The position numbers and the translations under genes are program-made. The notes beneath the pieces were generated by a model. That model ran no database searches, was not told where the DNA came from, and was given only the letters and a program-made list of their open reading frames with translations. From Sinomonas sp. R1AF57 (GTDB taxonomy: Bacteria; Actinomycetota; Actinomycetes; Actinomycetales; Micrococcaceae), in assembly GCF_002224485.1 (NCBI RefSeq), contig NZ_CP022463.1, positions 3,688,808 to 3,752,807 on the forward strand: a stretch of 64,000 nucleotides of DNA, written 5' to 3'. Numbering within the stretch: the stretch's first letter is position 1; each line of letters starts with the position of its first letter. Below are positions 36,980 through 45,394 of the stretch, one piece after another.

Positions 36980-38569
36980 TCACGCACCCCTGATGTTCCG
37001 TGCCCGATACCCCGCGAAGCCCACCGCGACCAGGGCACCGGTGATGGCGAGGATCCACCACACCGGCGCCCACTCGGCGTCGGGCGCGGTGACGCGGGGG
37101 ATGACGTGGAACGGGCTGGTGTTCAGCAGCCAGTCCGGCGCTTTCAGCAGCGGTCCGAACAGGGTCAGGACGAGCCAGTACACGACGAGGAGCCACGCGA
37201 TCCAGCGCAGCGTGGGGAACGCACCGACGAACGCGAGCCCGACGGCGGCGGTGAGCCACAGCGCCGGCACGGCCGCAAGGGCCTGGCGGGCGACGTCGCC
37301 GACCTCGACCTGCGCGCCCGTCGACGCCGCGGTGACGGCGAGCACGACGCCGCCGGTCGACATGGTCACAGCCGGCGCCACGAGTGCCACCGCGGTCGCG
37401 GGGGCGAAGTGGCCCTGCCGGGAGAGGCCGGTCGAGAGGAGCCAGTCGGCGTGCCCCTCGTCCTCCTCGGCGGTGAAGCGGGCAGCGATCTGGATCCCGA
37501 AGGTGCCGCCGGCCAAGGCCAGCATGAGCAGCAGCATCGAGACGAAGGTGAGCGTGAGGTCGGCCTCGGTGGTGTCCCGGGCGGCGAGGAGCTGGCGGAC
37601 GAAGGTGTTGCGCTCGTAGAAGTCGCGCATGGTCCCGGTCACCAGGCCGAAGACGAAGCCGAGGAACACGAAGGTCGCGAGCCAGATGAGCGTCGGGGCG
37701 CGGTTGAGCGTGGCCGTGTGGCCCCAGATCCCAGCCCTCCACCGCGCAGGCCCGGGCCGCTGCCCCACGAGGCCGCCGCCGAAGTCGCGCTGCCTCGACA
37801 GCAGGCCTCCGACCACGGCGGTCACGAGCCCGGCTGCCAGGAGGAGGACGAACGGGAGCACATTGCGCTCACTCGCGGGCCTGATGAGCTCGCCCCAGCC
37901 CATCGGGTTCGTCCACAGCATCCACTCGCTGTCCGCGAGGGTGTCCGAGACGCCGCGCAGGACATAGCTGACCACGAGGACTCCCGCCGCGAGGGTGTTG
38001 GCCGTCCGTGACCAGGAACCGATCTGCGACGTCACGGCAGCCACGCCGGCGAACGCCACTCCCATGCCGCCGATGAGGCTGCCGAGCGCGAACGCCTCGG
38101 CCGTCCGCGCGCCGGAGGCGACGAGGGTCCCCGCGACGATGAGGGCCACTGCCGCCGAGGCGAGCCAGGCCAGGAGGACCGCCGCGGCGAGCCGTGCGTG
38201 CGGGCCCACGGCCCCCGAGTCGACGAGCTCGGCCTGCCCCGAGTCCTCGGCGGCGCGGGCGTGCCGGGTCACCGCGAAGACGGCCATCAGGGCGGCGAAG
38301 AACATGGCGAAGACCTGCATGCGCCAGACCGTGAAGCCGAACGGGTCGTCGAGGTGGTGCGCGGGGCCGATGAGGAGCGTGAACGCCGGGTTGGTGCTCA
38401 GCGTCTGCTCGAGTTCCTTGGCCTCCTGCCGGGTGGCGAACACCGTGGAGTAGCTGTTGTACACGGTGGCGGGGAAGAACGCGATGATCAGGATCCACGG
38501 CGCGAGCTTGAACCGGTCGGTCCGCAGCCCGAGGAGCAGCAGCCGCCACGTTCCCGTGAAGGCCGTCAT
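36980..38569 (-). CDS. ABC-2 type exporter permease
   Basis: This 529-residue permease begins MTAFTGTWRLLLLGLRTDRF and has about twelve membrane segments arranged as two similar halves, like actinobacterial tetronasin/polyketide-type exporters (two fused ABC-2 units). Examples are VFAMFFAALMAVFAVTRHAR, SLIGGMGVAFAGVAAVTSQI and WLATFVFLGFVFGLVTGTMR. It starts at ATG 38569, overlapping the ATPase stop by one base (TGATG), so the two are coupled. The cargo is unknown. Confidence 0.88.
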   Translation of the reverse strand: MTAFTGTWRLLLLGLRTDRFKLAPWILIIAFFPATVYNSYSTVFATRQEAKELEQTLSTNPAFTLLIGPAHHLDDPFGFTVWRMQVFAMFFAALMAVFAVTRHARAAEDSGQAELVDSGAVGPHARLAAAVLLAWLASAAVALIVAGTLVASGARTAEAFALGSLIGGMGVAFAGVAAVTSQIGSWSRTANTLAAGVLVVSYVLRGVSDTLADSEWMLWTNPMGWGELIRPASERNVLPFVLLLAAGLVTAVVGGLLSRQRDFGGGLVGQRPGPARWRAGIWGHTATLNRAPTLIWLATFVFLGFVFGLVTGTMRDFYERNTFVRQLLAARDTTEADLTLTFVSMLLLMLALAGGTFGIQIAARFTAEEDEGHADWLLSTGLSRQGHFAPATAVALVAPAVTMSTGGVVLAVTAASTGAQVEVGDVARQALAAVPALWLTAAVGLAFVGAFPTLRWIAWLLVVYWLVLTLFGPLLKAPDWLLNTSPFHVIPRVTAPDAEWAPVWWILAITGALVAVGFAGYRARNIRGA

Positions 38570-39579
38570 CACTCCCCCTCGTCGGGCGGGTGACCGCGGT
38601 GCCGGCCGTGCGCACGACGCCGCGCCGCGCCGTCGTGCGTCTCCTCGCCACGCGCGGGGCTCCGGCCGGCGGTGCCCTCGTCGGGCGGGATCCGCTCGCC
38701 GTAGTGCTGGAGGAAGAGGTCCTCGAGGCTGGGCGGCGTCACGGTGAGCGCCCGGACGCCGTGGGCGGCGAGGGCGTTCATGGCGGGGCCGAGGCCGTCG
38801 GAGTCGACGCTGAAGCGGACCCGGTGGTCCTCGACGTGCAGGTCCCGGAGGCCGGGGACGCGGGAGAGGGCGGCGGCGTGCGTGGACGCGTCGTCGAGGG
38901 TCGCAGCGACGTTGGTGCGGGCATGGGTCCGCATCTGCTCGAGGGTCCCCGTCTCGACGACCCTGCCCTGGCGGATGATGCTGATCCGGTCGGCGAGGGC
39001 TTCGACCTCGGAGAGGATGTGGCTCGAGAGCAGGACGCTGCGCCCGGCAGCCTTCTCGCGCCGGATCTCCTCGCGGAACAGGGCCTCCATGAGCGGGTCG
39101 AGGCCGGCAGTCGGCTCGTCCAGGATGAGCAGCTCGGCTCGGGAGGACAGCGCCGCGACGATCGCCACCTTCTGCCGGTTCCCCTTCGAGTACGTGCGGC
39201 CGCGCTTGCTCGGGTCGAGCTCGAACGTCTCGATGAGCTCGGCCCGCCGTGCCTCGTCGAGGCCGCCGCGGAGCCTTCCGAGCAGGTCGATGGCCTGGCC
39301 GCCGGTGAGGGAAGGCCAGAGGCTCACGTCGCCGGGGACGTAGGCCACGCGGCGGTGCAGCCGGACGACGTCGCGCCACGGGTCTCCGCCGAGGAGTTCG
39401 ACGCGCCCCGCGTCGGCGCGGAGGAGGCCGAGGAGCACCCGGAGGGTCGTGGACTTCCCGGCGCCGTTGGGACCGAGGAAGCCGAGGACCTCGCCTTCGC
39501 GGACCTCGAGGTCCAGGCCGTCGAGGGCGCGGAAGGAGCCGAAGGCCTTGACCAGGCCGACGATCGTCACGGCGCTCAT
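38569..39579 (-). CDS. ABC transporter ATP-binding protein
   Basis: This 336-residue ATPase has Walker A FLGPNGAGKSTTLRVLLGLL, Q-loop region AYVPGDVSLWPSLTGG, signature TYSKGNRQKVAIVAAL (an SKGNRQK variant), Walker B ELLILDEPTAGLD and switch His in LLSSHILSEVEAL. The C-terminal 100 residues form the accessory domain typical of drug-export ATPases, and the last 30 are His/Arg/Glu-rich. It drives the permease encoded next. ATG at 39579. Confidence 0.93.
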   Translation of the reverse strand: MSAVTIVGLVKAFGSFRALDGLDLEVREGEVLGFLGPNGAGKSTTLRVLLGLLRADAGRVELLGGDPWRDVVRLHRRVAYVPGDVSLWPSLTGGQAIDLLGRLRGGLDEARRAELIETFELDPSKRGRTYSKGNRQKVAIVAALSSRAELLILDEPTAGLDPLMEALFREEIRREKAAGRSVLLSSHILSEVEALADRISIIRQGRVVETGTLEQMRTHARTNVAATLDDASTHAAALSRVPGLRDLHVEDHRVRFSVDSDGLGPAMNALAAHGVRALTVTPPSLEDLFLQHYGERIPPDEGTAGRSPARGEETHDGAARRRAHGRHRGHPPDEGE

Positions 39580-39951
39580 GGTGCGATCGTAGGCCTGGCG
39601 CGGGCCCGCGGGGAGGTACCGGGGGCGCGCCGGTGCCGGGCGTCCCCGCGCGTCCCACGCGACACGCCCGGGTCGTTGCGACACGCCGCATTCTGCGGGG
39701 CTCAGCCCGTCGCGAGGTGGGCCCGACGGCGCGGGTGTGGGGGCGTGCGGGGACTGCAGGGACGGGGGCTCGGCGGCGTGACGCTCGGCACGGATGAACG
39801 ATGGGGGAACCGAACGGCAACGGCGGCTTGCTAAGCTCTTAAAGCTCCGCCCGCTCCAGGGCTGCGAGCCGCCCCCTGAACAGACCGGAACGGTCGCGCG
39901 CCAGCGTGCCCGCTGCCGGCCCGCGCCCGAGAAGAGGAGACCCCGCCCCTC
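39580..39951. other. Intergenic region without gene
   Basis: This 372-bp divergent gap between the ABC operon and the UDG-superfamily gene must hold promoters for both. GCGACACGCC occurs twice (around 39659 and 39679). A less GC-rich stretch around 39825-39850 (TTGCTAAGCTCTTAAAGCTC) is the best promoter candidate for the rightward gene. I see no gene or RNA. Confidence 0.5.
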
Positions 39952-41376
39952 ATGACCGCACTGGCCGAGCCCGACTACTACGACGACTTCGACTCCGACT
40001 TCCGCTCCGAGCTGGATTCCAAGTACGAGGAGGGGTTCGGCTTCAGCCCGCAGCTCGATGACGAGGACGAGGACGACGGCTTCGACGACCTGTTCGAGAA
40101 CATCTTCGACGACGAGGATGACGACGAGCCGGTCAAGCCCAAGGCCGCGCCGAAGAAGGCGACGGCAAAGGCGAGTGCGGTCTCGAGCGCGACGGCCGGC
40201 GCCACCGCGAAGAAGACCGTCAGCTCGAAGTCCGCGCCGAAGGCTTCCGAGGTGGTCGTGACGACGATCGCCGAGCGCCGCGCAGCCCTCGCGGCGCGGG
40301 CAGCTACGCCGGTGCGCGACGCGGAGGCGGACGACGACGACCTCGACCGGCCGCTGAGTGCTGCGCCGGCCGCTGCGGTCGCGGAAGAGGCGCTTGAGGT
40401 TGTGGAGGAGGCCCCGGCTGTTGGTGAGGCCGCGCCGGCCGAGGACCCGGTGGCTCTGCGATTGGTTCCGTCCCTGGTTCAGACCGCTGTGGCCGAGGCC
40501 CGTGCCGCTGCTGAGCAGGCCCGGGCTGCCGCCGACGCCGCTGCTGCCGCCGCGAAGAAGGCCGTGACGGAAGCTGTCGCCAAGGCCGCTGCCGCGAAGG
40601 CTGCCGCCGCGGAGGCCTCCGCGGCCGAGCACGCCGCGCAGGCTGCGCTTGCTGCGTCGGCGGACGCTGAGGAGGCCGCCGTTCGGGCCGCCGCGGAGCT
40701 TGAGCTCGCGCGCGCTTCGGCGCCGGAGGGGGTGACTTCGGCTGCGGTGGGGGTGACCTCGGCTGCGGTGGGGGTGACCTCGGCGGATCCGAACTTTGCC
40801 CCGCACATCGCGCCCGTGAACCAGCACGTCGAGTTCCTCCGCAAGCTCCGCCCGGGCCTCGAGGTCCCGTACGTCGACCCCATGCACTCCGTGGACGAGT
40901 GCCGGATCGTGAGCCTCTTCTCCAACACCGGCGAGGCGAGCCCGAACGGCTACGTCTGGGCTGGCGACGACGCCGCGGCCACCCGCCTCCTCGGCCTGCA
41001 GTACCAGCTCGGCCTGCGGCCGGAGTGGATCATGCCGTGGAACGCATACCCCTGGTTCACCCCCGGCGAGGCGAACGGCAAGCTCACCCCCGAGCAGCTG
41101 CACGCCGGCCTCAAGCCGCTGCTGACGTTCCTCAAGACGGTGCCGCGCGTGTCCGCGATCGTCGCCCACGGAACCGAGGCCAACCGCCTCGCCCAGATGC
41201 TCCTCAAGACCGACAACCCGCTCATCTGGCGGCGCGGCCTCAAGGTCTACAAGGCCCGCGCCCTGCATGGCCGCGCGTTCGCCGGGTCGAAGGAGCGCCA
41301 GACCGAGTGGCTCATCGACATGGGACGCGCGTACGCCGACGCGATGGCCCGCGCCGGCCTCAAGGCCGGGCGCTAA
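39952..41376 (+). CDS. UDG-superfamily protein with acidic and Ala-rich N-terminal extension
   Basis: The 474-residue protein has three regions. Residues 1-65 are extremely acidic (DYYDDFDSDF, LDDEDEDDGFDDLFENIFDD). Residues 65-280 are Ala/Lys/Glu-rich, including a long predicted helix (AAAEQARAAADAAAAAAKKA) and the exact repeat GVTSAAV. The C-terminal 190 residues are a uracil-DNA-glycosylase-superfamily domain with IVSLFSNTGEASPNGYVWAG, LQYQLGLRPEWIMPWNAYPW and VSAIVAHGTEANRLA. Activity is not proven; the catalytic Asp of family-1 UDG is not evident. The long charged N-terminus is unusual. ATG at 39952 follows AGAAGAGGAG. Confidence 0.8.
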   Translation: MTALAEPDYYDDFDSDFRSELDSKYEEGFGFSPQLDDEDEDDGFDDLFENIFDDEDDDEPVKPKAAPKKATAKASAVSSATAGATAKKTVSSKSAPKASEVVVTTIAERRAALAARAATPVRDAEADDDDLDRPLSAAPAAAVAEEALEVVEEAPAVGEAAPAEDPVALRLVPSLVQTAVAEARAAAEQARAAADAAAAAAKKAVTEAVAKAAAAKAAAAEASAAEHAAQAALAASADAEEAAVRAAAELELARASAPEGVTSAAVGVTSAAVGVTSADPNFAPHIAPVNQHVEFLRKLRPGLEVPYVDPMHSVDECRIVSLFSNTGEASPNGYVWAGDDAAATRLLGLQYQLGLRPEWIMPWNAYPWFTPGEANGKLTPEQLHAGLKPLLTFLKTVPRVSAIVAHGTEANRLAQMLLKTDNPLIWRRGLKVYKARALHGRAFAGSKERQTEWLIDMGRAYADAMARAGLKAGR

Positions 41377-41390
41377 GCACCTCAGACACA

Positions 41391-41435
41391 CGAAAGCGGA
41401 CGACGGCGGCCTCCCGGCCGGCGTCGTCCGCTTCG
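41391..41435. terminator. Bidirectional terminator
   Basis: A stem of about 20 bp with one bulge and one mismatch (left arm 41391-41411, right arm 41416-41435, loop TCCC) carries GCGGACGACG/CGTCGTCCGC. It lies between the convergent UDG-like gene and the small basic gene. Confidence 0.8.
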
Positions 41436-41447
41436 GTCTGCGCGGTG

Positions 41448-41594
41448 CTACTTGCTGCGCGGCTTGCGCAGGTGCGACACCGGATCGGAGTCGAGGGCGA
41501 CGGCCTTCTTGGCCTTCTTCGCCGCGCGCTGCTCCTTGATGGTCTTGGACGGTTTCTTGTGGGTTTCGGGCTGGTGAGGCTGCTTGTCAGGCAT
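41448..41594 (-). CDS. Small basic protein of unknown function
   Basis: This 48-residue protein reads MPDKQPHQPETHKKPSKTIK then EQRAAKKAKKAVALDSDPVS and ends HLRKPRSK. It has 15 Lys/Arg residues, no membrane segment and no cysteine. The start ATG at 41594 is preceded by AAAGGAGC with good spacing, and a terminator follows, so it is probably real. Small proteins with this TIKEQRAAKKAKK wording occur in related actinobacteria; a nucleic-acid association is only guessed from charge. Confidence 0.7.
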   Translation of the reverse strand: MPDKQPHQPETHKKPSKTIKEQRAAKKAKKAVALDSDPVSHLRKPRSK

Positions 41595-41647
41595 GTCTGA
41601 GCTCCTTTGATCATCCCCCCGATGTTCACGAAGGATACGCCGGTAAG

Positions 41648-42073
41648 ATGCTGGGCACCATGCCCCCTTCGCCTGCTCCTGCATCGTCCAGATCCTCGCC
41701 CCCCGCAGCTGTGAGGGTCGACTCTTGGCTCTGGGCCATCCGCGCCTTCAAGACCCGCTCCGCCGCGACGGCTGCATGCCGCGCCGGACATGTACGGCTC
41801 AATGGCAACCCGGTGAAGGCCTCACAGACCGTCGTGCCGGGCGACACGATCCGCCTCCGGGAGGCGGGATTCGAGCGGATCCTCGAGGTCCACGTGCTCA
41901 TCGTCAAGCGCGTCGGGGCCGAGGCAGCGTCCAAGTGCTACACCGACCACACCCCAGAGCGGCCGCCGGTGCCGTTCCTCGGCCTGCCGCAGCGCGACCG
42001 CGGCGCCGGGCGGCCCACCAAGAAGGACCGCCGCGAGATGGAGCGGCTGCGGGGGGAGAGCCGCGGGAGCTAG
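41648..42073 (+). CDS. S4-domain RNA-binding protein (Hsp15-like)
   Basis: This 141-residue protein holds an S4 domain starting VRVDSWLWAIRAFKTRSAAT and continuing CRAGHVRLNGNPVKASQTVV and PGDTIRLREAGFERILEV. The C-terminal tail has RPPVPFLGLPQRDRGAGRPT and a basic end. This is the Hsp15/YrfH-like group that binds stalled 50S-tRNA complexes in E. coli. ATG at 41648 has AAGGA at 12 bases; ATG at 41660 is a possible alternative. It is divergent from the small basic gene. Confidence 0.9.
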   Translation: MLGTMPPSPAPASSRSSPPAAVRVDSWLWAIRAFKTRSAATAACRAGHVRLNGNPVKASQTVVPGDTIRLREAGFERILEVHVLIVKRVGAEAASKCYTDHTPERPPVPFLGLPQRDRGAGRPTKKDRREMERLRGESRGS

Positions 42074-42092
42074 CGGGATCCTGCTCGGCCGT

Positions 42093-42360
42093 CTACGTGG
42101 CCTTCGGTTGCTTGCCCATCGAGTGGAAGAGCTGGGTGGAGGACAGGGCGTTGAAGGGCATCGGGATGTTGTGTTCAAGGCCCTTGAGGTGGGCGGCCTT
42201 GAGGTCCTTCAGGAGCACCGCCAGTGCCGTGTCCGCGGTCCATTCGGAGACGGAGTCCCAGTTCCGGGCGACCCAGCTGTCCCCGGTGCTGACCTTGAAC
42301 AGGTTCAGCAGCTCGTCCTGCGGCAGGGCGTAGTGCGCTCCGAACGCGAGCCCACCCGCA
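42093..42360 (-). pseudogene. C-terminal remnant of a 3-hydroxyisobutyrate dehydrogenase-type oxidoreductase
   Basis: About 88 codons ending at 42093 read GGLAFGAHYALPQDELLNLF, KVSTGDSWVARNWDSVSEW, LLKDLKAAHLKGLEHNIPMP and LSSTQLFHSMG. These match the C-terminal helical domain (NAD-binding 11) of beta-hydroxyacid dehydrogenases, including the catalytic KDL lysine-type region. The entire N-terminal Rossmann domain is missing. Homology stops abruptly at about 42360, next to the inverted repeat at 42362-42404. It is best seen as a remnant left by deletion or insertion. Confidence 0.75.
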
Positions 42361-42361
42361 C

Positions 42362-42404
42362 GGACATGACCCCTCAACCCCGCCCGGGATGAGGGGTCAT
42401 GTCC
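42362..42404. repeat. Perfect 15-bp inverted repeat at the pseudogene break
   Basis: GGACATGACCCCTCA (42362-42376) and TGAGGGGTCATGTCC (42390-42404) enclose 13 bases. It abuts the truncation of the dehydrogenase remnant and precedes the phosphatase/NnrD pair. It could be a terminator or the end of a lost mobile element. Confidence 0.75.
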
Positions 42405-42488
42405 CTGCGCGTACGTTATTCTCCGGTGCCCTCTGGGTAGGCCTTTGCTGTGTTCCGGCATCCGGCAGGGCAAGGACGGGGTGGTTTC

Positions 42489-43295
42489 GTGAAGGAGACG
42501 TCAGCCAACAGGGACTCGACCACCGACGACGGCCTGACCGAGGCCGTCCAGGAGGCCGGGGCGGTCGAGCTGCTGCTGATCCGGCACGGCGAGAGCGAGG
42601 GCAACGTCGCGGCCACAGAAGCGCGTGAGGCCGGCGTGGAGGTCATCGACGTCCCCGCCCGCGATGCAGACGTCGACCTCTCGGGCACCGGCCGGGACCA
42701 GGCCAAGGCGCTGGGCACGGCCCTGAGCCGGATCGTCGCGGACCTCCGCCCGGACGCCGTCGTGTCCTCCCCCTACGCGCGGGCCCGCCAGACGGCCGAG
42801 ATAGCGGTAGAGACAGCGGGATGGCCGCTGCAGGTGCGCACAGACGAGCGGCTGCGCGACCGCGAGCTCGGCATCCTGGACCGGCTCACCCGCTTGGGCG
42901 TGGAGAACCGCTACCCCGAGGAGTCCGAGCGGCGGGCATGGCTGGGCAAGCTCTACTATCGGCCGCCGGGAGGCGAGTCCTGGGCGGACGTGGCCCTGCG
43001 GCTGCGATCCGTGCTTGCGGAGCTGAACAATCTGGGCATGGGACACCGGGTGATGCTCGTGTGCCATGACGCCGTGATCATGCTGTTCCGCTACGTGCTG
43101 GAAGGCCTCAGCGAAAGGGAACTGCTGGACCTGGCGGCCACCGAGACCATCCTCAACGCCTCCATGACCCGGTTCGTCCGCCCCTCCGGCGTCGGGCCGT
43201 GGACGCTGGAGAGCTTCAACGTGGCCGACCACCTGACGGAGCAGGGCGTCGCCGTCACTGAGCACGGGGGAGACACCAGTGCCCGGCCGCACTGA
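42489..43295 (+). CDS. Histidine phosphatase (phosphoglycerate-mutase-like) family protein
   Basis: This 268-residue protein has the RHG motif in VELLLIRHGESEGNVAATEA, VVSSPYARARQTAEIAV and the second catalytic His in MLVCHDAVIMLFRYVLEG. It is a phosphohistidine phosphatase/mutase relative of unknown substrate. Start GTG at 42489 (VKETSANRDS). It overlaps the NnrD gene by 17 bp, so the two are an operon. Confidence 0.9.
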   Translation: MKETSANRDSTTDDGLTEAVQEAGAVELLLIRHGESEGNVAATEAREAGVEVIDVPARDADVDLSGTGRDQAKALGTALSRIVADLRPDAVVSSPYARARQTAEIAVETAGWPLQVRTDERLRDRELGILDRLTRLGVENRYPEESERRAWLGKLYYRPPGGESWADVALRLRSVLAELNNLGMGHRVMLVCHDAVIMLFRYVLEGLSERELLDLAATETILNASMTRFVRPSGVGPWTLESFNVADHLTEQGVAVTEHGGDTSARPH

Positions 43296-44232
43296 TCCCT
43301 CCGGCGCCACCCCGGTGACGCCGTCGCTCCTGCGGGAGTGGCCGCTCCCGGCCCCGGGCCATGACAAGTACTCGCGCGGGTCCGTCCTGGTGATCGGCGG
43401 AGCACGGGCCACCCCCGGCGCGGCGCTGCTTGCCGGAGTCGCAGCCCTGCGCGCAGGAGCAGGCAAGCTCACTTTGGCGGTGGCCGAATCGGTGGCCCCG
43501 CAGCTGGGGGTGGCGCTGCCCGAGTGCGGCTCGATTGGCCTGCCGGAAACCGCGGAGGGCTCGGTCAGGCCCGAGCTGGACCGGATCTCCTCCTACCTGG
43601 ACGGTGCAGACACGATCCTGGTGGGTCCCGGGCTGGACGACCCCGACCTTGCCGCGCAGCTGCTCGTCGCGCTCCTCGAACGCGAGACCGATGGTGGCGA
43701 CCGGCCCCGTGGAGACCGGCCCGGCGGCGACGCTGGCGGGCGGGGAGGGCCCGCCGTCGTCCTCGATGCCTACGCCCTGAGCGCCCTCGCGCCGCTCGAG
43801 GACCGCCTGGACCCCTGGCGTGGCAGGCTGATCCTCACGCCGAACACCAAGGAGGCGGCGGTCCTGCTGGGCCGCGACGTGGACCACCTGGAAAAGGACC
43901 TGGCCGAGATCTCCCGCAGATTCGACGCCGTGGTCAGCTGCCACAGTCTCATCGCCCAGCCGTCTGGGCTGGATCCAGAGGAACCGGAGCTGTGGCAGGT
44001 CACAACCGGCTACGGCGGCCTGGGCACCTCCGGCAGCGGGGACGTCCTGGCCGGCGCGATCGCCGGGCTCCGGGCGCGGGGAGCCAGCAGCGTGCAGGCG
44101 GCCTGCTGGGGCACCCACCTCCACGCCTCCGCGGGCGACCGGCTGGCCAGCAGGCTCGGTCCCCTCGGGTTCCTCGCCCGCGAACTCGCCGACGAGTTGC
44201 CGGCCCTCATGCTGGAATTCAGCGTGGGGTGA
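43279..44232 (+). CDS. nnrD: ADP/ATP-dependent NAD(P)H-hydrate dehydratase
   Basis: This 317-residue protein is a YjeF C-terminal (ribokinase-like) domain: HDKYSRGSVLVIGGARATPG, ADTILVGPGLDD, LTPNTKEAAVLLG and GGLGTSGSGDVLAGAIAGLR, with the catalytic Asp in GSGD. It repairs hydrated NAD(P)H. The epimerase domain (YjeF_N) is missing, so NnrE would have to be encoded elsewhere. A Gly/Arg/Asp-rich insert (ETDGGDRPRGDRPGGDAGGR) occurs near residue 140. GTG at 43279 lies inside the phosphatase gene. Confidence 0.9.
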   Translation: MPGRTDPSGATPVTPSLLREWPLPAPGHDKYSRGSVLVIGGARATPGAALLAGVAALRAGAGKLTLAVAESVAPQLGVALPECGSIGLPETAEGSVRPELDRISSYLDGADTILVGPGLDDPDLAAQLLVALLERETDGGDRPRGDRPGGDAGGRGGPAVVLDAYALSALAPLEDRLDPWRGRLILTPNTKEAAVLLGRDVDHLEKDLAEISRRFDAVVSCHSLIAQPSGLDPEEPELWQVTTGYGGLGTSGSGDVLAGAIAGLRARGASSVQAACWGTHLHASAGDRLASRLGPLGFLARELADELPALMLEFSVG

Positions 44233-44258
44233 CGCGCCGATCTGCAAGACTCGTGCCC

Positions 44259-45260
44259 ATGACTGTGAACCCCCGAGTAATCGCCGGCACGTCCGTGGGG
44301 CCTGTGGGCTTCGGCTGGATGAACCTGAACCACGCGTACGGCCCGCTGCCCGCGCGCGAGGACGCCGCGAAGCTCCTCCTCCACGCACTCGACTCGGGCG
44401 TGACGCACTTCGACACCGCCACGATCTACGGCGCCACCGCGAACGAGACCCTCCTCGGCGAGACCCTGTCGGCGCGGCGGGACGAGTTCTTCCTCGCGTC
44501 GAAGGGCGGCATGCTTGCCGGGGATGGCGGCCGGGTCATCGACGGCCGCCCCGAGGCCCTCCGAGCCCACGTGGACGCGTCACTGTCCCGGCTGCGCACC
44601 GAGAAGATCGACCTCTACTACCTCCACCGCTGGGACCGTCGCGTCCCGATCGAGGAGTCCGTGGGAGCCCTCGGCGAGCTCGAGCGCGAAGGCAAGATCG
44701 GCGGCGTCGGCCTCTCCGAGATCGGCGCGGACGCCCTCCGCCGGGCCCACGCCGAGCACCCCATCGCCGCGCTGCAGAACGAATACTCCCCCTGGACCCG
44801 CAACCCCGAGCTCGGCACCCTCGAGGCCTGCCGCGAGCTCGGCATCGCGTTCGTCGCCTTCAGCCCCGTGGGCCGCGGCGCGTTCGGCGGGGTGCTCCGC
44901 GACCCGCAGTCGCTCCCGGAGTGGGACTTCCGCCGCACCGTTCCGCGGTTCGACCCCGACCACTGGCCGGCGAACCTCGCCCTCCTCGACCGCTTCGGCG
45001 CCCTCGCGCACGACGCCGGGTGCTCGCCTGCGCAGCTCGCGATCGTCTGGGTGCTCTCCCGCGGCGAGCACGTCATCGCGCTGCCCGGCACGCGCAGCGC
45101 CGCCCACCTCGACGAGGACCTCGCCGCGGGCTCGCTCGAGCTGCCCGCCGCTGTCCTCGCCAGCGTCGACGAGCTCGTGAACGAGCGCACTGTGTCCGGC
45201 GGCCGGTACTCGGTCGCGGGGCAGGCCGACGTGGACACCGAGGAGTTCCCGGCCGCATAG
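44259..45260 (+). CDS. Aldo/keto reductase
   Basis: This 333-residue TIM-barrel enzyme has the tetrad: Asp and Tyr in GVTHFDTATIYGATANETLL, Lys in FFLASKGGM and His in IDLYYLHRWDRR. NADPH-site sequence VIALPGTRSAAHLDEDL is near the C-terminus. It resembles the YajO/IolS-type subgroup. Start ATG at 44259 (MTVNPRVIAGTSVG). It lies 26 bp after nnrD; co-transcription is possible. Substrate unknown. Confidence 0.92.
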   Translation: MTVNPRVIAGTSVGPVGFGWMNLNHAYGPLPAREDAAKLLLHALDSGVTHFDTATIYGATANETLLGETLSARRDEFFLASKGGMLAGDGGRVIDGRPEALRAHVDASLSRLRTEKIDLYYLHRWDRRVPIEESVGALGELEREGKIGGVGLSEIGADALRRAHAEHPIAALQNEYSPWTRNPELGTLEACRELGIAFVAFSPVGRGAFGGVLRDPQSLPEWDFRRTVPRFDPDHWPANLALLDRFGALAHDAGCSPAQLAIVWVLSRGEHVIALPGTRSAAHLDEDLAAGSLELPAAVLASVDELVNERTVSGGRYSVAGQADVDTEEFPAA

Positions 45261-45347
45261 CCGGTGCCCGATGGTCCCGCAGGACGAACCAAAGAGGACG
45301 GGACCAAAGGGGGTAGGGGCGCACGACGCCGGCGGCTAGGCTGGCGT

Positions 45348-45371
45348 CGTCGGCCCACCTCTGGGCCGACG
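45348..45371 (+). other. Hairpin upstream of the DUF5129 gene
   Basis: CGTCGGCCCA (45348-45357), loop CCTC and TGGGCCGACG (45362-45371) form a perfect 10-bp stem, 88 bp after the aldo/keto reductase gene and 24 bp before the next start. It may be a terminator or a leader structure. Confidence 0.5.
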
Positions 45372-45394
45372 CCGAGGCGAGATTCGGGGGAATC

